64,000 nucleotides of DNA, from contig NZ_JACHXD010000016.1 in NCBI RefSeq assembly GCF_014191875.1, positions 1 to 64,000 on the forward strand, read 5' to 3'. This document shows, piece by piece, positions 1 to 26,427 of this stretch (positions are counted from its first letter, which is position 1; every line of letters starts with the position of its first letter). Origin of the DNA: Pseudoduganella violacea. GTDB lineage: Bacteria > Pseudomonadota > Gammaproteobacteria > Burkholderiales > Burkholderiaceae_D. The notes under the pieces are model-generated. The model was not told the origin of the DNA and did not search any database. It worked only from the letters and a program-made list of their open reading frames with translations. The position numbers and the translations under genes were made by a program.

Positions 1-18480
<18,480 letters not shown>

Positions 18481-18494
18481 AAAGTGAGACAGCC

Positions 18495-20087
18495 ATGAAA
18501 ACGCTTAAAGCCATTGCGCCCAATGTCCGCAGCATCCCGCTGGTCAATTCCTGGTTTGCCCACCCCTATCTGGTGTCGCCGCTGACGTTCGGCCTGTACA
18601 CCAAGCATGCCCACCTGCCCATGCTCGACTCCTTCGTCGAGGATCCGGCCCAGCATCTGGAGTCGGCCCGCATTCCCGAACTGCTGGGCGGCCCCTTCAT
18701 CAACTATGACGGCGATCCGGCCGATATGGCGCGCTTCCGCGACGGCACGCGCGAACGCTGCGCCCAGCACCTGCGCAGCGCCGACGCCATCGGCGCCATG
18801 TACCAGATGCTGATGACCCAGGCCAAAGGCGCCGGCGTGCCAGGCCTGTATGCCCAGATCGACCAGCAGATCCGCCATGGCATCGATCTGTCCTACGATC
18901 TATGCAAGCAGCCCGTGGCGCGCTTCATCGAACCGGTGTTCTATGACAGCCCGCTGTACGACACCTCGCTGCAGACCTGTGTGCTGGAAAAAGCCAGCTA
19001 TGAGCCGCGCACCTTCGTTTTGAGCACGCCGCAGATCCGCCACAAAGGCGATACGGTGGAACTGCGCCTGCCGTTCGGCGACCCGCTGTGGAACGAACTG
19101 TATGGCGGCACGGAAGATGCGGGCGGCTTGCTGGAGCGGCTGCGCGGTCATCTGGCCGATCCGCGCCGTGAGCTGCCGCTGCTGGAAGGCATGCTGGGCG
19201 AGCGCCCCGCCCAGCTTGGACGCAATGCCATTCCGGCCGATTCGGTGCGCATCCGCTATCTCGGCCATGCCTGCGTGCTGATGGAAAGCGCCGGCGTCAG
19301 CATCCTGATCGACCCCCTGATCAGCTATCCGGGCGAATCGGCCATCGACCACTACACCTTCGACGACCTGCCGCCGCGCCTGGACTATGTGCTGATCACC
19401 CACCCGCATCAGGACCATATCGTGTTCGAAACCTTGCTGCGCCTGCGCAGCAAGGTCGATTGCGTGGTGGTGGGCCGTGCCGGCGGCGGCAATCTGCAGG
19501 ACATCTCGCTCAAGCTCATGCTGCACAAGACCGGCTTCGAACGCGTGGTCGAGCTGGGCGAGTACGAGACCCTGGAATTTGCCGGTGGCCGCGTCATCGC
19601 CGCGCCGTTCTACGGCGAACACGCCGATCTGGATATCCGCACCAAGCTGGCCTTCGGCGTGCAGATGCATAACGCGAACTGCATGTTCTTCGCCGACTCC
19701 AACCCACCCGCGCCCGAATTCTACGAGCCGCTGCGCAAGATGATGCCGCGCGTCGATTGTCTTTTCCTCGGCATGGAATGCGTCGGTGCGCCGGCCACGT
19801 GGCTGTATGGTCCGATGCTGCAAAAAATGCTGACGCGCGGCGAAGACCAATCGCGCCGCCTGGATGGCTGCGATTCGGCCAAGGCGCTGAACATGCACCG
19901 CTTCTTCAATCCCGAGCGCCTGTTCGTCTACGCCATGGGCGCTGAGCCCTGGCTGACCCATATCACCAGCATCATGTATTCCGAGGAGTCGACCCAGTTC
20001 AAGGAGGCGCGCATCGTCGAGAAGCAGCTGCGCGCCGAGGGCCGCCAGGCCGACGTCCTGTTCGGCAAGATGGAGCTGATACTGTGA
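18495..20087 (+). CDS. CmlA-like diiron beta-hydroxylase (MBL fold) acting on a carrier-bound amino acid
   Basis: Inferred tailoring oxygenase for the adjacent synthetase: the CmlA family uses a metallo-beta-lactamase-fold diiron site to beta-hydroxylate an amino acid tethered to a carrier domain. From this start the protein is 530 residues, close to CmlA. It has an N-terminal domain (LVNSWFAHPYLVSP, GGPFINYDG) and a C-terminal MBL domain with HPHQDH (H303, H305, D307, H308), GEH (E375) and ADS (D401), plus a late His489. As I recall, the CmlA ligands are H305, H307, D309, H310, E377 and D403, a constant offset of two. A glutamate replaces the usual MBL histidine, as in CmlA. An in-frame ATG at 18477 overlaps the synthetase stop and is an alternative start; neither start has a strong ribosome site. 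Which residue is hydroxylated is unknown. Confidence 0.82.
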   Translation: MKTLKAIAPNVRSIPLVNSWFAHPYLVSPLTFGLYTKHAHLPMLDSFVEDPAQHLESARIPELLGGPFINYDGDPADMARFRDGTRERCAQHLRSADAIGAMYQMLMTQAKGAGVPGLYAQIDQQIRHGIDLSYDLCKQPVARFIEPVFYDSPLYDTSLQTCVLEKASYEPRTFVLSTPQIRHKGDTVELRLPFGDPLWNELYGGTEDAGGLLERLRGHLADPRRELPLLEGMLGERPAQLGRNAIPADSVRIRYLGHACVLMESAGVSILIDPLISYPGESAIDHYTFDDLPPRLDYVLITHPHQDHIVFETLLRLRSKVDCVVVGRAGGGNLQDISLKLMLHKTGFERVVELGEYETLEFAGGRVIAAPFYGEHADLDIRTKLAFGVQMHNANCMFFADSNPPAPEFYEPLRKMMPRVDCLFLGMECVGAPATWLYGPMLQKMLTRGEDQSRRLDGCDSAKALNMHRFFNPERLFVYAMGAEPWLTHITSIMYSEESTQFKEARIVEKQLRAEGRQADVLFGKMELIL

Positions 20088-21838
20088 GCGGCTCCGGCTC
20101 ATCGTTGCGCCAGCTGTGGCAGCTGGTACGCATGGCCCGGCCCTCGCGCGGCGCGCTGGGCGCGGCGGCGCTGGCTGCCATGCTCTCGGCCGCCGCCACG
20201 CTGTATTTTCCCCTGCTGGCCAAGCGCATGGTCGATGAGCTGGGCGGCGGCCGGCTGGAACCGGCCAGCATAGCGGCCATGGCGGCGGTGCTGGTGGCGG
20301 CGGCCATGGCCTCCGCCGTCTCATCCTATCTGCTGGCGCGCACCGGCCACGGTCTGGTGGCGGCGCTGCGCCGCCTGCTGGTGGGCAAGCTGCTGAAGAT
20401 GCCGGTGCCCACCTTCGACGAGGACAGTACCGGCGCGCGCGTCAGCCGTGTGCTCAGCGACTGCGACTCGATCTCGGAGCTGGCCACGCGCCAGTCGGTC
20501 AATCTGCTGACCGGCATCATGCTGCTGGGCGGTTCCGTGGTCGTGCTGCTGCTGCTCGACGTGCAGCTCACGCTCACGCTGTTCGCCTGCCTGGCCGTGG
20601 CGTTTGCGATCGTCATTCCGTTGGCCCAACTGCTGGAAGGACTGGCGCGCGGCACCCAGGACCGCACCGCGCGCCTGGCCGGCATTCTGGCCCATGTGTT
20701 TTCCGAGATCCGCCTGGTGAAAGCCTTCACGGCCGAAGCCCGCGAGCAGGAGCGCGCCGGCCGCGAGATCGAGGAAATCCGCCTCCTTGGCCTGCGCACG
20801 GCGCGCATCAACGCCGGGCTGGAACCCATCATCGGCCTGGCCTTGACCGCCGCGCTGCTGGTGATCCTGATGTATGGCTCGCTGCGCGTGAGCAGCGGCG
20901 CCATCGGCATGGGCACGCTCACCGCCTTCCTGCTGTACATCTTCAATGTGGCGGCGCCGCTGATCCAGCTCACCAATTTCACCGCCGAGCTGCAAAAGGC
21001 CAAGGGCGCCTCGGCCCGCATCGCCGCCTTGCTCAACGAGGCGGAGGAGGGCGGTATGGCGGGCCTGGTGCAGGAAAACCGGCCCGGCGAGCTGGCCTTC
21101 CGCAGCGTGTCGTTCGCCTATCCGGGGCGGGAAGAGCGGGTGTTGCAGAACATTGAACTGGTCTTCCGGCCCGGCACCACGACGGCGCTGGTCGGCACCA
21201 GCGGCAGCGGCAAGACCACCATCCTGTCGCTGATCGAGCGCTTTTACGCGCCCTGCGCCGGCGAGATTGTGTACGATGGACGCGCCATTGCCAGCCTGCC
21301 GCTGGCGGCCTGGCGCGGCCGGATCGGCTATGTGGCGCAGGGCGCGCCCATCATGCCGGGCACGGTGCGCGACAATATCACCTATGGCCTGGCAGGCGAC
21401 TATCCGGATGAAATGGTGCTGGCCGCCGCCGCCCGCGCCGGAGCCTTGGCCTTCATCGAGCAAATGCCGCAGGGGCTGGATACCTCGCTGATTGAACAGG
21501 GCAATAACCTCTCGGGCGGCCAGCGCCAGCGCATTGCCATCGCGCGCATGTTCCTGCGCAATCCCGACATCCTGATCCTCGACGAAGCCACGTCCAACCT
21601 GGACAGCGAAACCGAGTATCAGGTCAGGGAAGCGCTGGAAGCCCTGATGGCCGGCCGCACCAATATCGTGGTGGCGCACCGGCTGGCGACGGTGATGCAC
21701 GCCGACCGTATCTACTTCCTGGAGGAGGGCCGTATTTCCGGCGTGGGCCGGCATAATGAACTGCTGGGTTCCCACCCCTACTATGCTCGCCTGGTGTCGC
21801 GCCAGATGCAACCAGCCCTGGTCGCCCAGCACGGCTAG
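20084..21838 (+). CDS. ABC exporter, fused membrane-ATPase half transporter (MsbA/BmrA type)
   Basis: Likely exports the peptide made by the upstream synthetase. A transmembrane domain of about 320 residues with six predicted helices (for example residues 20-42, 58-82, 145-165 and 255-275) precedes an ATPase domain. That domain has Walker A GTSGSGKTT, signature LSGGQRQR, Walker B ILILDEATSNLD and a switch histidine in VVAHRLAT. Length 584 is normal for a homodimeric exporter. The GTG start overlaps the preceding TGA stop (GTGA, 20084-20087), implying translational coupling in one operon with the synthetase and hydroxylase. Lipid A-type flippases share this architecture, so the role as peptide exporter comes from context. 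Confidence 0.93.
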   Translation: MSGSGSSLRQLWQLVRMARPSRGALGAAALAAMLSAAATLYFPLLAKRMVDELGGGRLEPASIAAMAAVLVAAAMASAVSSYLLARTGHGLVAALRRLLVGKLLKMPVPTFDEDSTGARVSRVLSDCDSISELATRQSVNLLTGIMLLGGSVVVLLLLDVQLTLTLFACLAVAFAIVIPLAQLLEGLARGTQDRTARLAGILAHVFSEIRLVKAFTAEAREQERAGREIEEIRLLGLRTARINAGLEPIIGLALTAALLVILMYGSLRVSSGAIGMGTLTAFLLYIFNVAAPLIQLTNFTAELQKAKGASARIAALLNEAEEGGMAGLVQENRPGELAFRSVSFAYPGREERVLQNIELVFRPGTTTALVGTSGSGKTTILSLIERFYAPCAGEIVYDGRAIASLPLAAWRGRIGYVAQGAPIMPGTVRDNITYGLAGDYPDEMVLAAAARAGALAFIEQMPQGLDTSLIEQGNNLSGGQRQRIAIARMFLRNPDILILDEATSNLDSETEYQVREALEALMAGRTNIVVAHRLATVMHADRIYFLEEGRISGVGRHNELLGSHPYYARLVSRQMQPALVAQHG

Positions 21839-21902
21839 GCGACGCGTCCGGCGGACCGGGTTTATCATACGGTCTGTGCATGCCGGTCGAATGGAGACGG
21901 AT

Positions 21903-22499
21903 ATGGCTGAGCAACTGACTTTGCCGGGCATCGATCCCAAGCCGGTCCTGAGCGACCGGCTGATGCTGGTGCTGTTGCCGGACGCGGGCGCCGTGCAGCA
22001 AGTCTGCCAGCGGCGGCAGGCGCTTAGCACGCGCTATCGCTTGCACGGCCGGCCGATTATCCCGGGCCGCATGCATATCACGCTGGCCGGTTTCGGCGAC
22101 TTTCCCGGCCTGCCGCCGCGCCTGGTTTCCGGCTTGAGCCGGCTGCTTGCCACGGTCGATGCGCCTTGCTTTACCGCTTGCCTCGATACCGCCATGAGTT
22201 TCGACGGCGCTCATATGCGCGCCAAGGGACGGCACGCGCTGGTGCTCAGCGGCGACGATGGCGTGGCGGGCGTGCGCATCCTGTACGCGGCACTGGCTCA
22301 GCGCCTGCGCGCTGCGGGCTTTCGCCGCGTGCCGCGCCAGATCATGCCGCATCTCACCCTATCCTATGAAAAGCTGCATCTGGCGCCGGTCCAGGTGCAG
22401 CCGGTCAGGTGGCCGGTGCAGGAATTCGTGCTCGCCCGCAGCCGGATCGGCAGCGGCGAGCCGTATGCCATCCTTGGCCGCTGGCCTTTGCGCCATTGA
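21903..22499 (+). CDS. 2',5' RNA ligase/cyclic phosphodiesterase family protein (2H superfamily)
   Basis: Member of the 2H phosphoesterase group (LigT/ThpR-like), which opens or forms 2',5' phosphodiester bonds in RNA or hydrolyses cyclic nucleotides. The two signature motifs are present: HITL near residue 56 and HLTL near residue 153, which together form the active site. Length is 198 residues. The start at 21903 is chosen because GGAG (21893-21896) lies six bases upstream; the in-frame ATG at 21891 would place that site inside the gene. It follows the exporter by 64 bases and is probably not part of the peptide pathway. The physiological substrate of this family is generally unclear. Confidence 0.85.
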   Translation: MAEQLTLPGIDPKPVLSDRLMLVLLPDAGAVQQVCQRRQALSTRYRLHGRPIIPGRMHITLAGFGDFPGLPPRLVSGLSRLLATVDAPCFTACLDTAMSFDGAHMRAKGRHALVLSGDDGVAGVRILYAALAQRLRAAGFRRVPRQIMPHLTLSYEKLHLAPVQVQPVRWPVQEFVLARSRIGSGEPYAILGRWPLRH

Positions 22500-22562
22500 G
22501 CTGCCAGCCGCCGCTCTGTGCGGATCTGCTAAAGTAGGCGCATCAAATTTAGCAAGACGCTT

Positions 22563-23375
22563 ATGCTTTGCAGACCGCCAGGCGCCGCGCTGCGGCCCTT
22601 CATCAAACAGCTTTGGGTACACGATGCCGCCCAAACGGCCCATCCCGGCCGCGAACATGTGCTGCCCACCGGTCTGGCGCACCTGGTCTTCCGTCTGGCG
22701 GGACCGCCTTTGCGCATCTATGCCGATGCCGGTGATGCCAATGGCGCTGTGCTGCGCGAGCCGGTGCTGGGCGGGCCGCGCAGCAGCTTCTATATCAAGG
22801 AAGTGGGACAACCGGTGCTGAGCGTGGGCGTGCAGCTGGAACCGGGCGCGCTGCAGGCCCTGTTCGGCGTCAGTGCTGCCGAATTGGCCGGCCGGCATAC
22901 GCCCTTGTCCGAACTATGCGGAGGGCAGGGCGACAGCATGCTGCAGCAATTGAGCGAGGCGGCTGGCGCGCCGCAAAAGCTGGCCGTGCTGGAGAGCTGG
23001 CTGGCGGCACGGCTGCCGCGCGTCCACGGCCTGCATCCCGGCGTGGCGCAGATCCTGGGCGGCATCACGCATGAAACAACGGTGGATGAGATGGTGCGCG
23101 CCAGCAGCTACAGCCATCGCGGCTTCAATGCCCTGTTCAGCCAGGCCACCGGCTTCAGTCCCAAGCGCTACACGCGTCTGCTGCGCTTCCAAGCCTTGCT
23201 GGCCGCCGTGCGCACCCAACCGCAAACCTCGCTGAGCGAATTGGCCCTGGCCCTGGGCTATAGCGACCAAGCCCATATGAACCGCGAATTCCGCGAGTTC
23301 GCCGGCCTCACGCCGCTACAATACCGCCTGCTGGCGCCGGAGGCCGCCAACCATGTCAGACGGTCTGCCGGCTAG
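22563..23375 (+). CDS. AraC family transcriptional regulator
   Basis: The C-terminal third (about residues 165-258) carries two helix-turn-helix units typical of AraC proteins, including FSQATGFSPKRYTRLLRFQ and the second-helix pattern LSELALALGYSDQAHMNREF. The N-terminal part, with PGREHVLPTGLAHLVFRL and a later FYIKEVGQPVLSVGVQ stretch, resembles the DUF6597-type sensor region of AraC regulators with small-molecule ligands. Length 270 is normal. No clear ribosome site precedes the ATG. Its neighbours are unrelated, so the target is unknown; a role over the peptide cluster is possible but unsupported. Confidence 0.9.
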   Translation: MLCRPPGAALRPFIKQLWVHDAAQTAHPGREHVLPTGLAHLVFRLAGPPLRIYADAGDANGAVLREPVLGGPRSSFYIKEVGQPVLSVGVQLEPGALQALFGVSAAELAGRHTPLSELCGGQGDSMLQQLSEAAGAPQKLAVLESWLAARLPRVHGLHPGVAQILGGITHETTVDEMVRASSYSHRGFNALFSQATGFSPKRYTRLLRFQALLAAVRTQPQTSLSELALALGYSDQAHMNREFREFAGLTPLQYRLLAPEAANHVRRSAG

Positions 23376-23399
23376 AAGATTCCTGAAATTTCGGAGCAC

Positions 23400-24497
23400 A
23401 TGAATACCACAACAGTCGCAATCCATTCCTTCCCAGTGTCGGACGTCCCCATCCTGGATGCCCGCTCAGTCAAAGCCGATTACGGTCACTTGCTGGTGCT
23501 TACCGAAGATGGCACTTTCCATGGCATTAATCTGGACACAGGGGAGGCATCAAGCCTTTTCCGCATAAGCCTTCCTGAACTGCCAGGTGGAGACGAGGGC
23601 AGCTATTTTGGCGCTCCCGCATTCCGCTTGCACGCGTCGGCGGACGGACGGTTTGCCGCCGTCGTTGTGGACAGGGGAAGGACCGGCATCGTGGTCGACA
23701 TGGCATCCGGAAAACTGACGATGCATCTCGATGGAGGCGATTATCACGAGCACACCGTACCCTTCAGCGCAGGTTTTACCCGCTTCCAGGGGAGGAATGT
23801 ACTCATACACCGAACGGCCTGGAACCGGCTCGACGCGGCGGACCCGGCTACCGGTGAATCGCTCACCAGCCGCGACATCGCTGTTTATGAGGCGGGTGGC
23901 GAAAGGCCCGATCATTACCTCGACTACTTCCATGGGCAACTGCGCCTTAGTCCCGATGGAAGCCGGCTCTTTGACGATGGCTGGGTATGGCATCCGGTGT
24001 CGGTGCCGCGCATCTGGTCCGTCAGCGACTGGCTCAGATCTAATCCATGGGAGAGCGAGGACGGCCCATCCATCGTAGATTTCCCAATTCGCGAAGACTG
24101 GAATATCCCCGCTTGCTGGATCGACGACAGGCATGTCGCGCTATGGGGACTTTCCGAATGGGACGAGGACGAATTCGAGGAAGTGGCAAAGGGACCGGGC
24201 GTACAGATTCTGGATGCGGAATCGAAGGAGAGGGCGTCGCCCGAGCGCTGGCCGATGGACCTGAATGGAGGCAAGATCCGGGAACTGTTCAGCGATGGAC
24301 AGCGCCTGTACATTGCCGACGAATCAGGTACTACCGCTTGGGATATCGCTTCGCGCAGCCAAGTCTCAGCCTGGCCCAATTTCCTGACGCATATATTCGA
24401 CGCCGAGCGCGGCATGCTTTTCGCGATCAAGTCCACGGCAATTTCAGGGTTGCGGCTTCCATGTGCAAGCGGGAAAGAGGGACGCTTGGTAAAATGA
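23400..24497 (+). CDS. Hypothetical beta-propeller-like protein
   Basis: A 365-residue protein I do not recognise by family. It has no signal peptide and no membrane segment. Repeated short motifs such as LLVLTEDGTFHGINLDTGE, GIVVDMASGK, LRLSPDGSRL and YIADESGTTAWDI look like blades of a degenerate WD40/quinoprotein-like propeller (by eye only). GGAG lies three bases upstream of the ATG. The stop is 34 bases before the SUKH-3-like gene on the same strand, so the two probably form an operon. Base composition is visibly lower in GC than the peptide cluster, suggesting transferred DNA. It could be a partner or cargo-recognition protein of the immunity gene; that is speculation. Confidence 0.7.
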   Translation: MNTTTVAIHSFPVSDVPILDARSVKADYGHLLVLTEDGTFHGINLDTGEASSLFRISLPELPGGDEGSYFGAPAFRLHASADGRFAAVVVDRGRTGIVVDMASGKLTMHLDGGDYHEHTVPFSAGFTRFQGRNVLIHRTAWNRLDAADPATGESLTSRDIAVYEAGGERPDHYLDYFHGQLRLSPDGSRLFDDGWVWHPVSVPRIWSVSDWLRSNPWESEDGPSIVDFPIREDWNIPACWIDDRHVALWGLSEWDEDEFEEVAKGPGVQILDAESKERASPERWPMDLNGGKIRELFSDGQRLYIADESGTTAWDIASRSQVSAWPNFLTHIFDAERGMLFAIKSTAISGLRLPCASGKEGRLVK

Positions 24498-24531
24498 AAG
24501 AATGCCGGAAATATTAGGAGTTACTGTAGAG

Positions 24532-24957
24532 ATGTTCGACTTATCTGAAGGCATCCGCCATTATTTTAAGAAGGCCGGCTGGGTGCCGAGCAATATTCAC
24601 GCCGAAATACCGCAATCGCCGCGGGAGAAGGCGCTTGCCTTGCTCAGCGAGTTTGCTGGTTTGGAGGTTGGCAGCGTTGGCGCCGGCATCGAATTGGCAA
24701 CGAGCGACGTTTGCTTCTATTCAGAGCTGAACCCCAAGGCCAGCGGAGTGCTAAACGCCTGGAAGAAGCAAACCGGCGAAGTCGAAGCGATAGCTACGGC
24801 ACACCATGACCACATCATTATTTACGTCGGGGTACATGGCTTTTACGCGTTCACCGATCCCGATGATAAGCTTTACGAGCTTGGCCCGGAATTCTCGCTT
24901 GCCATGGAAAAATTACTACTCGGCTTGAGCTACGGCACTGCCATGAAGCGGGATTAA
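24532..24957 (+). CDS. SUKH-3-like immunity protein
   Basis: A small cytoplasmic protein of 141 residues. The N-terminal pattern (YFKKAGWVP, then LLSEFAGLEVG) and the C-terminal GFYAF...LYELG...AMEKLLLG match what I know of the SUKH-3 family, immunity proteins that neutralise polymorphic toxins. The start at 24532 is preferred because AGGAG (24516-24520) lies 11 bases upstream; an in-frame ATG at 24502 would add ten residues but has no ribosome site. No toxin gene adjoins it, so it may be an orphan immunity gene guarding against a neighbour's toxin. It sits in a lower-GC stretch. Confidence 0.65.
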   Translation: MFDLSEGIRHYFKKAGWVPSNIHAEIPQSPREKALALLSEFAGLEVGSVGAGIELATSDVCFYSELNPKASGVLNAWKKQTGEVEAIATAHHDHIIIYVGVHGFYAFTDPDDKLYELGPEFSLAMEKLLLGLSYGTAMKRD

Positions 24958-25061
24958 GCGCGGCAGTGCGCAGCAAATTAATTGATGTGCAGCAGCTCAG
25001 ACTTGATCTGGCGCTGGCAGCCAAATGAGTTCAAGTTATCAAGCGGTGGCTATCTTTTGCT

Positions 25062-25736
25062 TCAATGTTTGCCCGTTTCACGCGCCTTGTCTGCAATACG
25101 TTGGGCAGCGGCTAGTTCCGCCATGCGCTGTTCAGGCTTAAGTTCAACGATCGACATCATCAACTGCCCCTCGGGTGCGTACATGGTCGCCTCGTTTGCT
25201 GTGGGTCCCTTAAGGTCGCGATAAATCAAGCCTTGTGCCACCGCATATCGATAGGTCAGCGCTGGATCTTTGGCGATAAGCGCATCACCCGTCACCGTGT
25301 GAGTCCAGAGATAATTGAGCGTGAACAGATCGCCGCTCTCAGCTTCTTTTGCCAGCTGATCCAATACTTTCGCTTTCCATTCCTGTACCAGAGGGTCGTC
25401 TGGTCGTGTAGTCAGAGCGCTGCGGTCGCCAAATGGCTCTTCCTCAGCCACTTGTATAATCGCCCCGCTGACGCCGGCCTTGGCTGCCGTCGCGAGATAG
25501 TCGAAGCGTGACAGGCGCAAGCGCTCGGTCATTCCTGCACACAGTTTCGCGTCGTGCTGCTTTTCGCTGTCGTTCATGCCGCGGTAGGGAATCAAGTTGC
25601 GGTTCTGCGTGACCTCCTCCATGTCAAAGATCATTCTGTCGTGCTGGCGGTTGAATTTGTCGCAGTTGGCAATGAGCCAGTAGGCCTCATAGGCATTTTC
25701 AGGATCGTGCGTGGCGATAAGCCGATCAAGCTGCAC
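25062..25736 (-). CDS. Hypothetical Sel1/TPR-like helical protein, probably 5'-truncated or frameshifted
   Basis: Predicted all-helical protein with Sel1/TPR-like spacing (NAYEAYWLIANC, RFDYLATAAKAGV, GDLFTLNYLW, DPALTYRYAVAQGL). The only start codon in the frame is GTG at 25736, with no ribosome site, yet the same frame continues upstream for about 50 sense codons that read as a Pro/Ala-rich linker (TRPAPATLSKAELPSRSS) up to a stop near 25894. A frame next to it carries LKKIDLALAV, which looks like the start of a membrane anchor. I infer that the true N-terminus was lost by a frameshift near 25895. Low GC compared with the surroundings. The function is unknown. Confidence 0.55.
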   Translation of the reverse strand: MQLDRLIATHDPENAYEAYWLIANCDKFNRQHDRMIFDMEEVTQNRNLIPYRGMNDSEKQHDAKLCAGMTERLRLSRFDYLATAAKAGVSGAIIQVAEEEPFGDRSALTTRPDDPLVQEWKAKVLDQLAKEAESGDLFTLNYLWTHTVTGDALIAKDPALTYRYAVAQGLIYRDLKGPTANEATMYAPEGQLMMSIVELKPEQRMAELAAAQRIADKARETGKH

Positions 25737-25960
25737 GCTCAGCGGCGCGTCTTCCGTTGCCTGGGACGAGCGCGAGGGCAGCTCTGCCTTGGAGAGAGTT
25801 GCGGGCGCTGGACGTGTTTGGGGAGTATGAATGTCTTGCTTAGCCAGCCAAGGCCATTCCTTATCTCTACCGAGCTGACCGCCAACGCCAGGTCAATTTT
25901 CTTCAAGACCGCATTGGGAAACGCGCCTATAGTGCAGACTCCATTCACAAGGAGCATGCC

Positions 25961-26407
25961 ATGATCCACGAATTGTTCGCCTATCTCTGCGTCAGCGACG
26001 CCAAACAGGCGATCGCCTTCTATACCGATGCCTTTGGCGCGAAAGAGAAATTCCGCTTGACCGAACCGAGCGGCCGCGTCGGCCATGCCGAGCTGGATTT
26101 TGGCGGGACCATTGTCATGCTGTCGGATGAATTTCCGGAATGCGATATCGCCAGCCCGCGCACCATCGGCGGCACGCCAGTGACCATCCATCTGCATGTG
26201 GACGATGCGGACGCCACGATCCGCCGCGCCATCGAGGTCGGCGCGACGCTGGAGCGCGCGCCGGCCGATGCCTTCTACGGCGAGCGTAGCGGCGTGGTGC
26301 GCGACCCCTTCGGCCACCGCTGGAATATCGGCCACAGCATCGAGGAGGTCTCGCCCGAGGAAATGCAGCGCCGCTATACGGCGCTGATGGAGCAGGGCGC
26401 CGGATAA
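25961..26407 (+). CDS. VOC family protein (glyoxalase/bleomycin-resistance fold)
   Basis: Small cytoplasmic metalloprotein-fold enzyme of 148 residues in the PhnB/YdfO-like branch of the vicinal oxygen chelate superfamily. The repeated beta-alpha-beta-beta-beta units are visible as AYLCVSDAKQAIAFYTDAFG in the first half and HLHVDDADATIRRAIEVGA in the second. The late motif VVRDPFGHRWNIGH is typical of the family. AAGGAG (25949-25954) precedes the ATG by six bases. It stands alone between unrelated genes. The substrate cannot be predicted from sequence. Confidence 0.88.
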   Translation: MIHELFAYLCVSDAKQAIAFYTDAFGAKEKFRLTEPSGRVGHAELDFGGTIVMLSDEFPECDIASPRTIGGTPVTIHLHVDDADATIRRAIEVGATLERAPADAFYGERSGVVRDPFGHRWNIGHSIEEVSPEEMQRRYTALMEQGAG

Positions 26408-26427
26408 GCGGCATCCGCAGGACCGGC

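Noticed and set aside
21839..21902. GTCCGGCGGAC after the exporter as a terminator
   Set aside because: The arms are five bases with a one-base centre, which cannot form a stable hairpin.
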